Shown: positions 1 through 5,361 of the stretch, piece after piece
Position numbering within the stretch: the first letter of the stretch is position 1
Layout: each line of letters begins with the position of its first letter
Source of the DNA: Seribacter sulfatis
GTDB lineage: Bacteria > Verrucomicrobiota > Verrucomicrobiia > Opitutales > Seribacteraceae
Assembly: GCF_964187635.1 (NCBI RefSeq)
Contig: NZ_CAXLMO010000027.1
Span: forward strand, 1-5,361
Length of the DNA stretch: 5,361 nt
Direction of reading: 5' to 3'
Program-made: the position numbers and the translations under genes
Notes under the pieces: generated by a model
Seen by the model: the letters and a program-made list of their open reading frames with translations, nothing else
Told to the model about the DNA's origin: nothing
Databases searched by the model: none

Positions 1-485
1 GAAAAAATCCTACCATTCACCAAGGAGAAATTAAGCGATAAATGGTGTCCTTCAAAGCGCCACCCCCAGGTGCCGGCTTTATTTGGCTGACCAAAGATTG
101 CATAATGATAAAGGTCTGGGTTTCTCATTTCCCGTCCTTCATTTTCATAGAGAATTTGTTCGAGGAGAATAACGGTAGATGCTTCAATCTGTCCACGATG
201 GCTCAGGGCGGAAGAAAGAAGAGTCTGTGCTAAGGTTCTCTGAGGAGAAGACATCTCTTTTACGGATAATCCCATTCGTCCGTTCGGTTTTACAAAACTT
301 CCCGGAAAGAAATGCCAGTTTTCTCTCTCATTATCAGAGAAGGGGAAATGTGCTTTCTTTTTTTGCCCTTCTTCCAAAGAATTAAGGAAATTGTGAGCGG
401 CCGTTGTCATTTCGGTCGCCGGGTCGTGAGCAAAAATCTGTCCCCCAAGAGACAGGCATAATAAAATAGGAATAAATCGTTTCAT
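1..485 (-). CDS. Secreted DUF3500 family protein, N-terminal part (cut by left edge)
   Basis: The minus-strand frame is open from an ATG at 485-483 to the window edge, giving 161 complete codons; the C-terminal part lies outside. Residues 1-19 (MKRFIPILLCLSLGGQIFA) form a Sec signal peptide with likely cleavage before HDPATE, so the mature protein should be periplasmic or secreted. Recognition rests on the block at about residues 123-157, which reads DLYHYAIFGQPN then GTWGWRFEGHHLSLNFSLVNG. The W-G-W-R-F-E-G-H-H-L-S-L-N-F core is the signature of the DUF3500 family (PF12006). The family has no established biochemical role, and I do not assign one; the dense His, Trp and Glu cluster could be an active or metal site, which is only inference. 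It is divergent from the methyltransferase gene, 166 bp apart. No Shine-Dalgarno sequence precedes the ATG, but the signal peptide fixes the start well. Confidence 0.9.
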   Translation of the reverse strand, partial: MKRFIPILLCLSLGGQIFAHDPATEMTTAAHNFLNSLEEGQKKKAHFPFSDNERENWHFFPGSFVKPNGRMGLSVKEMSSPQRTLAQTLLSSALSHRGQIEASTVILLEQILYENEGREMRNPDLYHYAIFGQPNKAGTWGWRFEGHHLSLNFSLVNGRIF

Positions 486-492
486 GTGTAAA

Positions 493-521
493 TAAATAGA
501 ATTGGGCCACTGTTTGTTCAA
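493..521 (-). promoter_or_regulatory. Possible sigma70-like promoter of the DUF3500 gene
   Basis: On the minus strand TTGAAC (521-516) is followed after exactly 17 bp by TATTTA (498-493). The -10-like box lies only 7 nt before the ATG at 485, so a transcript from it would have almost no leader. Both hexamers match the consensus only partly, and AT-rich sequence gives such matches by chance, so this is tentative. Confidence 0.28.
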
Positions 522-612
522 TGTCCATTCAAAATATGTGGTTTGGGTAAACATAATATAGGAAGTTCTATTGTATGGGAGTGATTTTTTTCATTCCTTA
601 CAGAGTGGTTCG

Positions 613-645
613 TTGACCAAGATGATGGTTTAAGATAGCTAAAAT
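613..645 (+). promoter_or_regulatory. Weak promoter-like sequence before the methyltransferase
   Basis: TTGACC at 613-618 is a good -35-like hexamer. The best -10-like hexamer, TAAAAT at 640-645, is 21 bp downstream, which is longer than the usual 16-18 bp. TAGCTA at 636-641 has 17-bp spacing but matches poorly. If TAAAAT is used, transcription would start at or within a base or two of the ATG at 652, implying a leaderless mRNA. There is no Shine-Dalgarno sequence in this stretch. Confidence 0.2.
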
Positions 646-651
646 ATTGGC

Positions 652-1959
652 ATGAATACTTTCCGAACCACCCGCTCTGTTCGAGTTTCAGGATCCCTCT
701 TTTCTGGAGGAGGAGTGGGAGATGTTGGAGTAGAGTGGGGGTGTGCAATACCAGTTTTAGCTGCGGCTGAAATCCTTCCATCCCGAGCACAGTTAATTAG
801 AAAGAATTTTCCTGCGACTGAGGTTTTTGAAGGTGATATATGGGAGTTACAGCAGGAGTACATCAATTTCTTTAACAAAGAATTGAATGGAAAAAGACCT
901 TGGCTGATTACTCTTTCTCCACCCTGCCAGGGTATGTCAGCGAATGGGGCAGGGAGAATATCATCTTCAATTCGCTCGGGTGTCCGACCCAGAGAGGATG
1001 AAAGGAATCGACTGATATTGCCTGGTATTTCAGTCCTCGAAAAGCTGCAACCCGATTGGTTTATCCTCGAAAATGTTCGAAGGATGCAAAATACAATTAT
1101 CCGTAACGAGCATGATAAACCTGAAAATATTCTAGCTTGTTTATCCAGGCGTTTAACCCCTTTGGGATATTCGATAAGGTCTAATGTTTTGAATTTTTCT
1201 TCCTATGGAGTGCCCCATCATCGGGAACGATTAATCACCATCGGTTGTCGTATTCCGGAGGTCTTAGAGTCTTGCCCTCCGGTTGGGGATGTATTTTCCA
1301 AACAAATAAGCCCGTTTCACCCAGTCGCCACACATGGGGAGAAAAACGGCCATGCTCCTGTCAGTTTAAGTGATGCGATTGGTCGGCTGCCCCAATTAGA
1401 TTCACTCGGTTTGCTTCAGGATTCTAAAGATCCATACCATTGTATTCCGCGTTGGAATGAAAATCAGTATTTCTGGATGAAACACACCCCGGAGGGGAAA
1501 AGTGCTTTCGATAATCTCAGCTGCATTCAATGTAAGCATAATAACGAACAGGAGGAATCGGTTGCCTGTGAAAAATGTGGTCATACTTTACCTCGACCAG
1601 TCCTTCTAAATAAGGGGAAAGCGAGGCTCATCAAGGGCTTTCGAACCAGCTATCGCAGAATGAGGTGGGATAGTCCGGCCAGTACATTAACTATGAACAG
1701 CGGGGTGATTTCGAGTGATATGAAAGGCCACCCCGATCAGAACCGTGTACTTTCTCTTCGGGAAATTCTTATTTTATCCACTTTGGATCATGCGCTGTGG
1801 AACAAAAAGTTTTCATTTGAGGGAATCCGTTATGGGAGAATGAAGGAAAGTGACAACTTTTCAATAAAGCTCATCCGTGAGGTAATCGGGGAGTCAATTC
1901 CGCCCTTGGGCATGGCACAGTTAGTCAAACATTTGATCGCGCTAGAGGAACAGCTTTAA
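652..1959 (+). CDS. DNA (cytosine-5-)-methyltransferase, solitary, with zinc-ribbon-like insert
   Basis: This 435-residue protein should transfer a methyl group from S-adenosylmethionine to C5 of cytosine in duplex DNA. The motifs appear in canonical order: motif I SGSLFSGGGVGDVG (13-26) for SAM binding; AAE (38-40), corresponding to motif II; motif IV LSPPCQGMS (88-96) with catalytic Cys92; motif VI ENV (140-142); motif VIII VPHHRERLITIG (187-198); motif IX RMRWDSPASTLT (336-347) followed by HPDQNRVLSLREI; and motif X GESIPPLGMAQLV (413-425). The segment between motifs VIII and IX (about 199-335) is the target-recognition region. It contains C-x2-C at 291/294 and C-x2-C at 306/309, spaced like a structural zinc ribbon. 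The length is normal for a single-chain enzyme and no motif is missing, so it is probably active; its recognition sequence cannot be read from the protein. An in-frame stop at 631-633 makes 652 the first possible start. The flanking genes are DUF3500 and GH16, so no cognate endonuclease is visible. It could be an orphan regulatory methyltransferase, a remnant of a restriction system, or a protective enzyme acquired by transfer. Confidence 0.97.
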   Translation: MNTFRTTRSVRVSGSLFSGGGVGDVGVEWGCAIPVLAAAEILPSRAQLIRKNFPATEVFEGDIWELQQEYINFFNKELNGKRPWLITLSPPCQGMSANGAGRISSSIRSGVRPREDERNRLILPGISVLEKLQPDWFILENVRRMQNTIIRNEHDKPENILACLSRRLTPLGYSIRSNVLNFSSYGVPHHRERLITIGCRIPEVLESCPPVGDVFSKQISPFHPVATHGEKNGHAPVSLSDAIGRLPQLDSLGLLQDSKDPYHCIPRWNENQYFWMKHTPEGKSAFDNLSCIQCKHNNEQEESVACEKCGHTLPRPVLLNKGKARLIKGFRTSYRRMRWDSPASTLTMNSGVISSDMKGHPDQNRVLSLREILILSTLDHALWNKKFSFEGIRYGRMKESDNFSIKLIREVIGESIPPLGMAQLVKHLIALEEQL

Positions 1960-2011
1960 AGAAGCTTATCCTGTAAAGCACTGGTATCGTTTCTTCTCGC
2001 ATGCATAATAA

Positions 2012-2818
2012 TTATTTTTCATTCTGATATACTCGGACATAGTCGACCAGCATTTTTGCAGGAAACTTTGTTTTAGTGTCCGGGTTACCGGGCCAGCGTC
2101 CTCCAACAGCAAGGTTGATCAAAAGATGAAACCGCTGATCGAAGGGAGCGGGAAAGGTACCCTTTTCCGAATGCCATTTTTCCTGAGTTTGCCATGGCTT
2201 TCCATCAATCCCCCAAATGATTTTTCCTTTCTCCCAAAAAATCGAGAAAATGTGAAATTCATCCGCAAATGTGCCTTTGGCAAGTTTGAATTCCTTACCA
2301 GCATGTTGGTTTTTGGGCCACCCACCTCCGTAATGAAGTGTTCCATGATAAGTGGAAGGTTCGTGACCAACGAGTTCCATAATATCAATTTCTCCACTTG
2401 AGGCCCAACCGCCATACTTTTCATCAGTCGGAAGCATCCAAATAGCAGGCCACATACCTTTTCCAATCGGCAATTTTGCCCGTACATCCACGCGGCAGTA
2501 TTTCCAGTCCCCTCTATGTTTACTTCTGATTCGAGCAGAAGAGTAGGGGCGAGTGGTTCCAGCCACATTGGGATTGTCTTTGTGAGCCTCTATGACGAGA
2601 TTTCCATTTTCTACCCGAAGGTTTTTCTTATCCCATCGATAAATTTGTTGTTCGTTATTACCACCACCATAGGCATTTTCCTCAACGCCCCATTTTGAAT
2701 AGTCTAGGGAATCTCCGTTAAATTCGTCTGCCCAGACTAATTTTTGTCTGGATTTTCCGTAGGAAAATGAGGCCAGTGAATAAAGAATCGAAAAGGTTAT
2801 AATTAATAAAAGCTTCAT
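2012..2818 (-). CDS. Secreted glycoside hydrolase family 16 (laminarinase-like endo-beta-glucanase)
   Basis: A complete 268-residue enzyme predicted to cleave beta-1,3- or mixed beta-1,3/1,4-glucans such as laminarin by a retaining mechanism. Residues 1-21 are a Sec signal peptide (MKLLLIITFSILYSLASFSY then G) without a lipobox Cys, so it is probably soluble, periplasmic or secreted. The catalytic motif GEIDIME (142-148) supplies nucleophile Glu143, Asp145 and acid/base Glu148. Typical GH16 surroundings are LVWADEFNGDSLDYSKW (27-43), GMWPAIWMLP (121-130), HGTLHYGG (158-165), the FHIFSIFWEKGKIIWGIDG strand pair (188-206) and the C-terminal FHLLINLAVGGRWPG to VDYVRVYQ block (230-265). The length fits one catalytic domain with no carbohydrate-binding module. 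The overall pattern suits the laminarinase-type bacterial subfamily GH16_3, but subfamily and exact substrate are inference. It lies downstream of the Gfo/Idh gene on the same strand, behind a terminator, so it probably has its own promoter in 2819-2938. The start has no Shine-Dalgarno, only the AT-rich tract TTTATAAAT. Confidence 0.95.
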   Translation of the reverse strand: MKLLLIITFSILYSLASFSYGKSRQKLVWADEFNGDSLDYSKWGVEENAYGGGNNEQQIYRWDKKNLRVENGNLVIEAHKDNPNVAGTTRPYSSARIRSKHRGDWKYCRVDVRAKLPIGKGMWPAIWMLPTDEKYGGWASSGEIDIMELVGHEPSTYHGTLHYGGGWPKNQHAGKEFKLAKGTFADEFHIFSIFWEKGKIIWGIDGKPWQTQEKWHSEKGTFPAPFDQRFHLLINLAVGGRWPGNPDTKTKFPAKMLVDYVRVYQNEK

Positions 2819-2938
2819 ATTTATAAATTGATATCATTCCCTGTCATTACAATACCAAAAGTTGATAAACCATACTATTTCTGTACTATCTGACATAGAA
2901 TTTAGTAACCATAGGCGAATTTTTAGCGATTGATTTCT

Positions 2939-2976
2939 AAAAAAAAGCGGCCCGTCCTTGTTGCCAAGAACGGGCC
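2939..2976 (-). terminator. Strong intrinsic (Rho-independent) terminator
   Basis: Read on the minus strand, arms GGCCCGTTCTT (2976-2966) and AAGGACGGGCC (2959-2949) form an 11-bp stem with one internal mismatch and a 6-nt loop GGCAAC. Two bases (GC) and then eight consecutive T residues (2946-2939) follow. GC-rich stem plus T-run gives clear directionality: it stops minus-strand transcription coming from the Gfo/Idh side. The plus strand has no T-run after the stem. It lies about 213 bp beyond the Gfo/Idh stop codon, unusually far for that gene's own terminator, so it may instead end a separate short transcript. It also insulates GH16 from upstream transcription. Confidence 0.87.
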
Positions 2977-3014
2977 TAAAAACCAAGAAAGCCTACCCCA
3001 AAACTCCCTTGGAC
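2939..3014 (-). ncRNA. Candidate small RNA, two hairpins ending at the terminator
   Basis: Directly upstream of the terminator, the minus strand can form another hairpin. CCAAGGGAG (3012-3004) pairs with CTTTCTTGG (2991-2983), a 9-bp stem including two G-T(U) pairs, with a 12-nt G-rich loop TTTTGGGGTAGG. A promoter-like pair (3021-3050) is placed to start transcription near 3014, which would give an RNA of roughly 75 nt: hairpin, short U-rich linker, terminator hairpin, U-tail. That is the layout of many bacterial trans-acting small RNAs. I do not recognise a known RNA family. The main alternative is that these hairpins are simply the structured 3' end of the Gfo/Idh mRNA. Confidence 0.35.
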
Positions 3015-3020
3015 AACTTA

Positions 3021-3050
3021 ACTTTAGAAATAAGGAATTCTCTTCGTCAA
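3021..3050 (-). promoter_or_regulatory. Possible sigma70-like promoter for the candidate small RNA
   Basis: On the minus strand TTGACG (3050-3045; five of six consensus bases) is followed by an 18-bp spacer and TAAAGT (3026-3021; four of six). Initiation would fall near 3014, just at the base of the 2983-3012 hairpin. The fit of promoter, hairpin and terminator is suggestive, but each hexamer match alone is weak. Confidence 0.33.
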
Positions 3051-3189
3051 CTGCGATTGAGCTTTTATTGTTTGGGAGTAGTTGAAGTTTAGTTTAATAG
3101 CTTGAGCTACAGAGGTTTAAGTTGCGCACATTTTATTAAGAAAGTTATTCACCGCCTTGGTTTTGATTTGTGAGCAAATGGGTTTACGC

Positions 3190-4593
3190 TCAGTATTCGG
3201 TCTTTTTCATGCCGGGTTGTGGAATAGGATAAGACCCATCGGCATTCGCAAGCAAAGGAGATTCAGAGTCCATGGTAAGGTTTTCCACACCTGGTGCAAA
3301 GTCGTGGCTGCAGTTTAACATTTGGTCATAAGTTACTTCATTCCCTACATGAGCAGCCATTCGACCCATTGAGGTTACCACACTTGCCTTGACCCCGCGC
3401 TCGACTTCATTATGGGGCTTATCGTTTTTAATGGCATCCATCAAGTATTCCCATTCGTCTTGGTAGGGGTTAGTTTCCCGTTCTGGGCGACCTCCACCGT
3501 TTTGTCCAAACATCCAAGCCAAATCACTGTCAGGGCCTTGACCTTTATGGATACGGGCTTGTGAGCGATGACCTCCTGGACCTGAGATCAGGGCATAGCC
3601 CTTTGTGCCATTGGCATGGCTGGCAAATTCCTGATAGCATTTGTTCATACTCCTACCTTGGAAGTAAAGTTTTGTCTCGTCCGGAAAGGTATATTCCACT
3701 GAATAGGAATCAAGGTTTTGATCTATTTCATCTCCGCGGTAATGCCTGCCTCCCATGGCCTGTGCCTTGACCGGCCACATGCCTTTCATCCAGCAACATT
3801 CATCTATGTTATGAATATTAAAGTCGCTGTACACTCCACCGCTTAACCAAAGAAATCCATGGAAGTTCTTAATTTGGTACATTAAGTCCGTTTTGTCTTT
3901 ATCCGGAGTTTCCTGTTTTCTTTTGTCCCAACCAATAAGTCTTCCTTGCATACGCACCGCTTTTAAATAAAGAAGTTCCCCCAGTTCGCCATTGTCTATC
4001 CTATCCTTAAGTTCTTTCCGTGCCTGACTGTGTCTGCACATTAAGCCGACACCGACTTTCAGATTAATTTTTTTTGCTTCCTCATTCAGTTCTAAAATTT
4101 TGCGTGAAGAGGGACCATCCGGAGTGACCGGTTTTTCCATAAATACATTTAAACCTCTCTTGATCGCGTATTGATAATGTACCCAACGAAATGCACACGG
4201 AGTTGTAAAAATAACGATATCGCCGGGATCGAGTACATCCATTGCTTTTTGGTATCCGTCAAAACCTATAAACTTTCTGTCTGGAGATACATCGACGAGC
4301 TCTTTATGTTTTTTGGATAGCCCGTTGTAACTCTGATCGAGTCGGTATTGGAAAATATCCGCCATCGCAAAAAGTTTTCTGGGTCCAAATGCCTGAGATA
4401 CTGAGAGAGCATTGCTGGCGGCTCCAGTTCCACGACCGCCACAGCCAACCAGAGCAAGCTTTGTTTCTTCTCCGCTTTTTCCATGAACCGTCGGAAGGGT
4501 TAAGCCGGCAAGTGCTCCAACGGTGGCCATACGGCCGGTGTTACTCACAAATTTTCTTCGGGAGAGAGAGGATAGGATTTCTTGGTTATTCAT
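3190..4593 (-). CDS. Tat-exported Gfo/Idh/MocA family oxidoreductase
   Basis: A complete 467-residue protein of the glucose-fructose oxidoreductase / inositol dehydrogenase / MocA family, expected to bind NAD(P) and oxidise or reduce a sugar or polyol; the substrate is not readable. The N-terminus carries a twin-arginine signal, SRRKFV (11-16), followed by a mild hydrophobic stretch (about 22-35) and likely cleavage near VHG (36-38), so it should be exported folded with its cofactor. The Rossmann glycine loop is VGCGGRGTG (49-57), preceded by the strand KLAL. The family EKP motif is at 153-155, with Lys154 the usual catalytic-site lysine. The C-terminal domain holds GGVYSDFNIHNIDECCW (252-268), whose His261 and Asp264 correspond to the conserved H-x2-D. 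The C-terminal block NPYQDEWEYLMDAIKNDKP (375-393) and the following ERGVKAS...GRMAAH are typical of homologues common in PVC bacteria and Bacteroidota. Some Tat-bearing relatives are GH109 glycosidases, so hydrolase activity cannot be excluded. The start is fixed by the Tat motif; no Shine-Dalgarno is evident. It lies 153 bp downstream of the propeller gene. Confidence 0.94.
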   Translation of the reverse strand: MNNQEILSSLSRRKFVSNTGRMATVGALAGLTLPTVHGKSGEETKLALVGCGGRGTGAASNALSVSQAFGPRKLFAMADIFQYRLDQSYNGLSKKHKELVDVSPDRKFIGFDGYQKAMDVLDPGDIVIFTTPCAFRWVHYQYAIKRGLNVFMEKPVTPDGPSSRKILELNEEAKKINLKVGVGLMCRHSQARKELKDRIDNGELGELLYLKAVRMQGRLIGWDKRKQETPDKDKTDLMYQIKNFHGFLWLSGGVYSDFNIHNIDECCWMKGMWPVKAQAMGGRHYRGDEIDQNLDSYSVEYTFPDETKLYFQGRSMNKCYQEFASHANGTKGYALISGPGGHRSQARIHKGQGPDSDLAWMFGQNGGGRPERETNPYQDEWEYLMDAIKNDKPHNEVERGVKASVVTSMGRMAAHVGNEVTYDQMLNCSHDFAPGVENLTMDSESPLLANADGSYPIPQPGMKKTEY

Positions 4594-4625
4594 GATTTTC
4601 AGGTTAGTTGTTCAAATGATACTTC

Positions 4626-4645
4626 CAGTTAGTTAGAACTGACTG
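4626..4645. promoter_or_regulatory. 20-bp imperfect palindrome upstream of Gfo/Idh, possible operator
   Basis: CAGTTAGTT and AACTGACTG form 9-bp arms around a 2-bp centre (AG) with one mismatched pair. The site lies 33-52 bp upstream of the Gfo/Idh start, where a repressor or activator could act. A partial copy, GTTAGTT, recurs at 4603-4609, 25 bp from the same heptamer at 4628-4634. The size and symmetry suit a dimeric helix-turn-helix regulator, but no regulator gene is in view. As an RNA hairpin it would be AT-rich and lacks a T-run, so it is not a good terminator. Confidence 0.32.
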
Positions 4646-4746
4646 ATGAACTTGTGCGAGCGTTTTTTTCGCCGAGAAATAAACGGAAAATATTTTTATC
4701 GGATTCAATACCGACGGTCATGCTTAGTCATTCCCGTAATCGGAAT

Positions 4747-5361
4747 TTATTGTCCCGCTATACAGTATAATTTCGTCAGTGAACGAGTAAAAAGTTTTTT
4801 TCCGATCGGACTAAGCGTGGCTCTGAATACCTCGCTTGTGTTATCGGCTATTGCATTTTCAGATTCTATTATCAATTTCTTTTTACTTGGCTTCACCACA
4901 TAAGTGATCCCCATTTCATTTTGTATAAAGTAATGTTCAGAGGTAACCAAGGGTGAGCCAGAAAATGCTCCCTGTAAGCGATCCACCCAGTAAATTTCTC
5001 CTGACTTAGAATCGTAGCAAGTAATAATACCACTCATACTGGTTGCGAATATTAATCCTTGAACGGACGCAGGAGAAGGTAAATCCCGTCCACCATTTCT
5101 GCGGGCATGCCATTTCATATGTGTTTTCGTTATGTTTCCTTTCCCCGTTGGATCGACTGCATATAAATCACCGGGTTTCCCGTTTATAACAAAGAGGAGT
5201 TCTCCATCATAAAAAGGAACCGGGGAGCCGCGACCATTGAAGCTTTCACAAAACCATAATTCTTTTCCGTCTTGAATCGAGTATCCCTTTACGCCAAATT
5301 CTCCATTTAACACCACTTGTTTTTTGCCTTGGACGGTGATTACAATTGGTGTGGACCAGCC
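4747..5361 (-). CDS. PQQ-type beta-propeller repeat protein, C-terminal part (cut by right edge)
   Basis: The minus-strand frame is open from the right edge to a TAA at 4749-4747, giving 204 residues; the N-terminus is outside. A GTG at 5316 could be read as a start, but homologous-looking sequence (GWSTPIVITVQGKKQ) continues in frame upstream of it, so the gene is truncated by the window and does not start there. The protein shows propeller blades of the BamB/PQQ-like type: GYSIQDGKELW (26-36), SPVPFYDGELLFVING then GDLYAVD (46-70), PSPASVQGLIFATSMSGIITCYDSKSGEIYW (95-125, in pieces), SGSPLVTSEHYFIQNEMG (134-151) and a closing LFTRSLTKLYCIA (190-202). Such proteins are usually periplasmic and are abundant in Planctomycetota and Verrucomicrobiota. 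The visible part shows no haem site and does not establish PQQ binding, so no enzymatic role is assigned. It lies upstream of the Gfo/Idh gene on the same strand. Confidence 0.87.
   Translation of the reverse strand, partial: GWSTPIVITVQGKKQVVLNGEFGVKGYSIQDGKELWFCESFNGRGSPVPFYDGELLFVINGKPGDLYAVDPTGKGNITKTHMKWHARRNGGRDLPSPASVQGLIFATSMSGIITCYDSKSGEIYWVDRLQGAFSGSPLVTSEHYFIQNEMGITYVVKPSKKKLIIESENAIADNTSEVFRATLSPIGKKLFTRSLTKLYCIAGQ

Larger units (their letters stand above)
2819..3189. other. Gene-free stretch of 371 bp between GH16 and Gfo/Idh
   Basis: I find no credible protein gene here on either strand; the longest minus-strand possibility with an acceptable start near 3150 is about 11 codons. 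The part next to GH16 (2819-2938) is AT-rich and must hold the GH16 promoter, though I cannot pick a confident -35/-10 pair. The middle holds the terminator (2939-2976), a second hairpin (2983-3012) and promoter-like hexamers (3021-3050). A 12-bp near-perfect palindrome, TAGCT-tg-AGCTA, lies at 3098-3109. The rest up to the Gfo/Idh stop looks like an AT-rich 3' untranslated region. Confidence 0.75.

Noticed and set aside
42..385. Plus-strand short frames at the left end
   Set aside because: They are antisense to the DUF3500 coding sequence, whose signal peptide and family signature make the minus strand the coding one.
518..878. Minus-strand open frames overlapping the 5' end of the methyltransferase and the divergent intergenic region
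   Set aside because: They run antisense to motif I of a clearly real gene, show no recognisable domain, and their composition looks like a reverse-strand shadow.
1960..2011. Convergent gap between the methyltransferase and GH16, containing GCATGC and the AT palindrome AATAATTATT before a T-run
   Set aside because: The only possible stem next to the T-run is entirely A/T and short, so I cannot support a terminator for either gene.
2119..2568. A 149-codon minus-strand frame inside the GH16 gene
   Set aside because: It overlaps the catalytic core of GH16 in another frame on the same strand, and its translation resembles no domain.
3171..3192. Hairpin TGAGC/GCTCA with a 12-nt loop around the Gfo/Idh stop codon
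   Set aside because: The stem is only 5 bp with a large loop and no T-run follows on the minus strand, so it is not a credible terminator.
4730..4746. Small inverted repeat ATTCC/GGAAT just after the propeller stop codon
   Set aside because: Five base pairs with a 7-nt loop and no T-run; this is expected by chance.
4646..4903. Plus-strand 85-codon frame with a hydrophobic end, extending from the intergenic gap into the propeller gene
   Set aside because: More than half is antisense to the conserved C-terminus of the propeller protein. The hydrophobic tail is explained by reading that gene backwards, and there is no start signal.
1..5361. CRISPR array, insertion sequence, att site, tRNA, rRNA or an anti-phage gene cluster around the methyltransferase
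   Set aside because: I saw no regularly spaced repeats, transposase motifs, terminal inverted repeats, cloverleaf sequence or second defence gene, so a multi-gene defence system is not supported within this window.

Overview
The window looks like chromosomal DNA from a free-living, probably marine or polysaccharide-degrading bacterium of the PVC group (Verrucomicrobiota most likely, Planctomycetota or Lentisphaerota possible). This placement is inferred from the gene mix, not from a marker gene. It rests on a Tat-exported Gfo/Idh/MocA oxidoreductase with the C-terminal style common in that group, a PQQ-type beta-propeller protein beginning GWSTPIV in the visible part, a secreted DUF3500 protein and a secreted GH16 glucanase. 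None of the four visible starts has a clear Shine-Dalgarno sequence.

Layout from left to right. A secreted DUF3500 protein runs off the left edge on the minus strand (1-485). A 166-bp divergent intergenic region separates it from a complete plus-strand DNA cytosine-5 methyltransferase (652-1959). The methyltransferase converges on a minus-strand GH16 endo-beta-glucanase (2012-2818) with a 52-bp gap and no obvious terminator. A 371-bp gene-free stretch (2819-3189) follows. It holds a strong minus-strand intrinsic terminator, and just before that a second hairpin and a promoter-like sequence, which together may form a small RNA of about 75 nt. Next come a Tat-dependent Gfo/Idh/MocA oxidoreductase (3190-4593, minus) and, upstream of it in the same direction, the C-terminal part of a PQQ-type beta-propeller protein (4747-5361, minus, cut by the right edge).

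Four of the five genes encode proteins that are, or are likely to be, exported: DUF3500, GH16, Gfo/Idh and the propeller protein. They suggest an extracytoplasmic carbohydrate or oxidation function, but the gaps between them and the terminator argue against a single operon. The methyltransferase is the outlier. It is an intact m5C enzyme with all the main catalytic motifs and a four-cysteine zinc-ribbon-like insert in its target-recognition region, and no restriction endonuclease or other defence gene is visible beside it. I found no CRISPR array, tRNA, rRNA, insertion sequence or phage gene. Nothing here amounts to a clearly new multi-gene system; the best leads are the solitary methyltransferase and the candidate small RNA.
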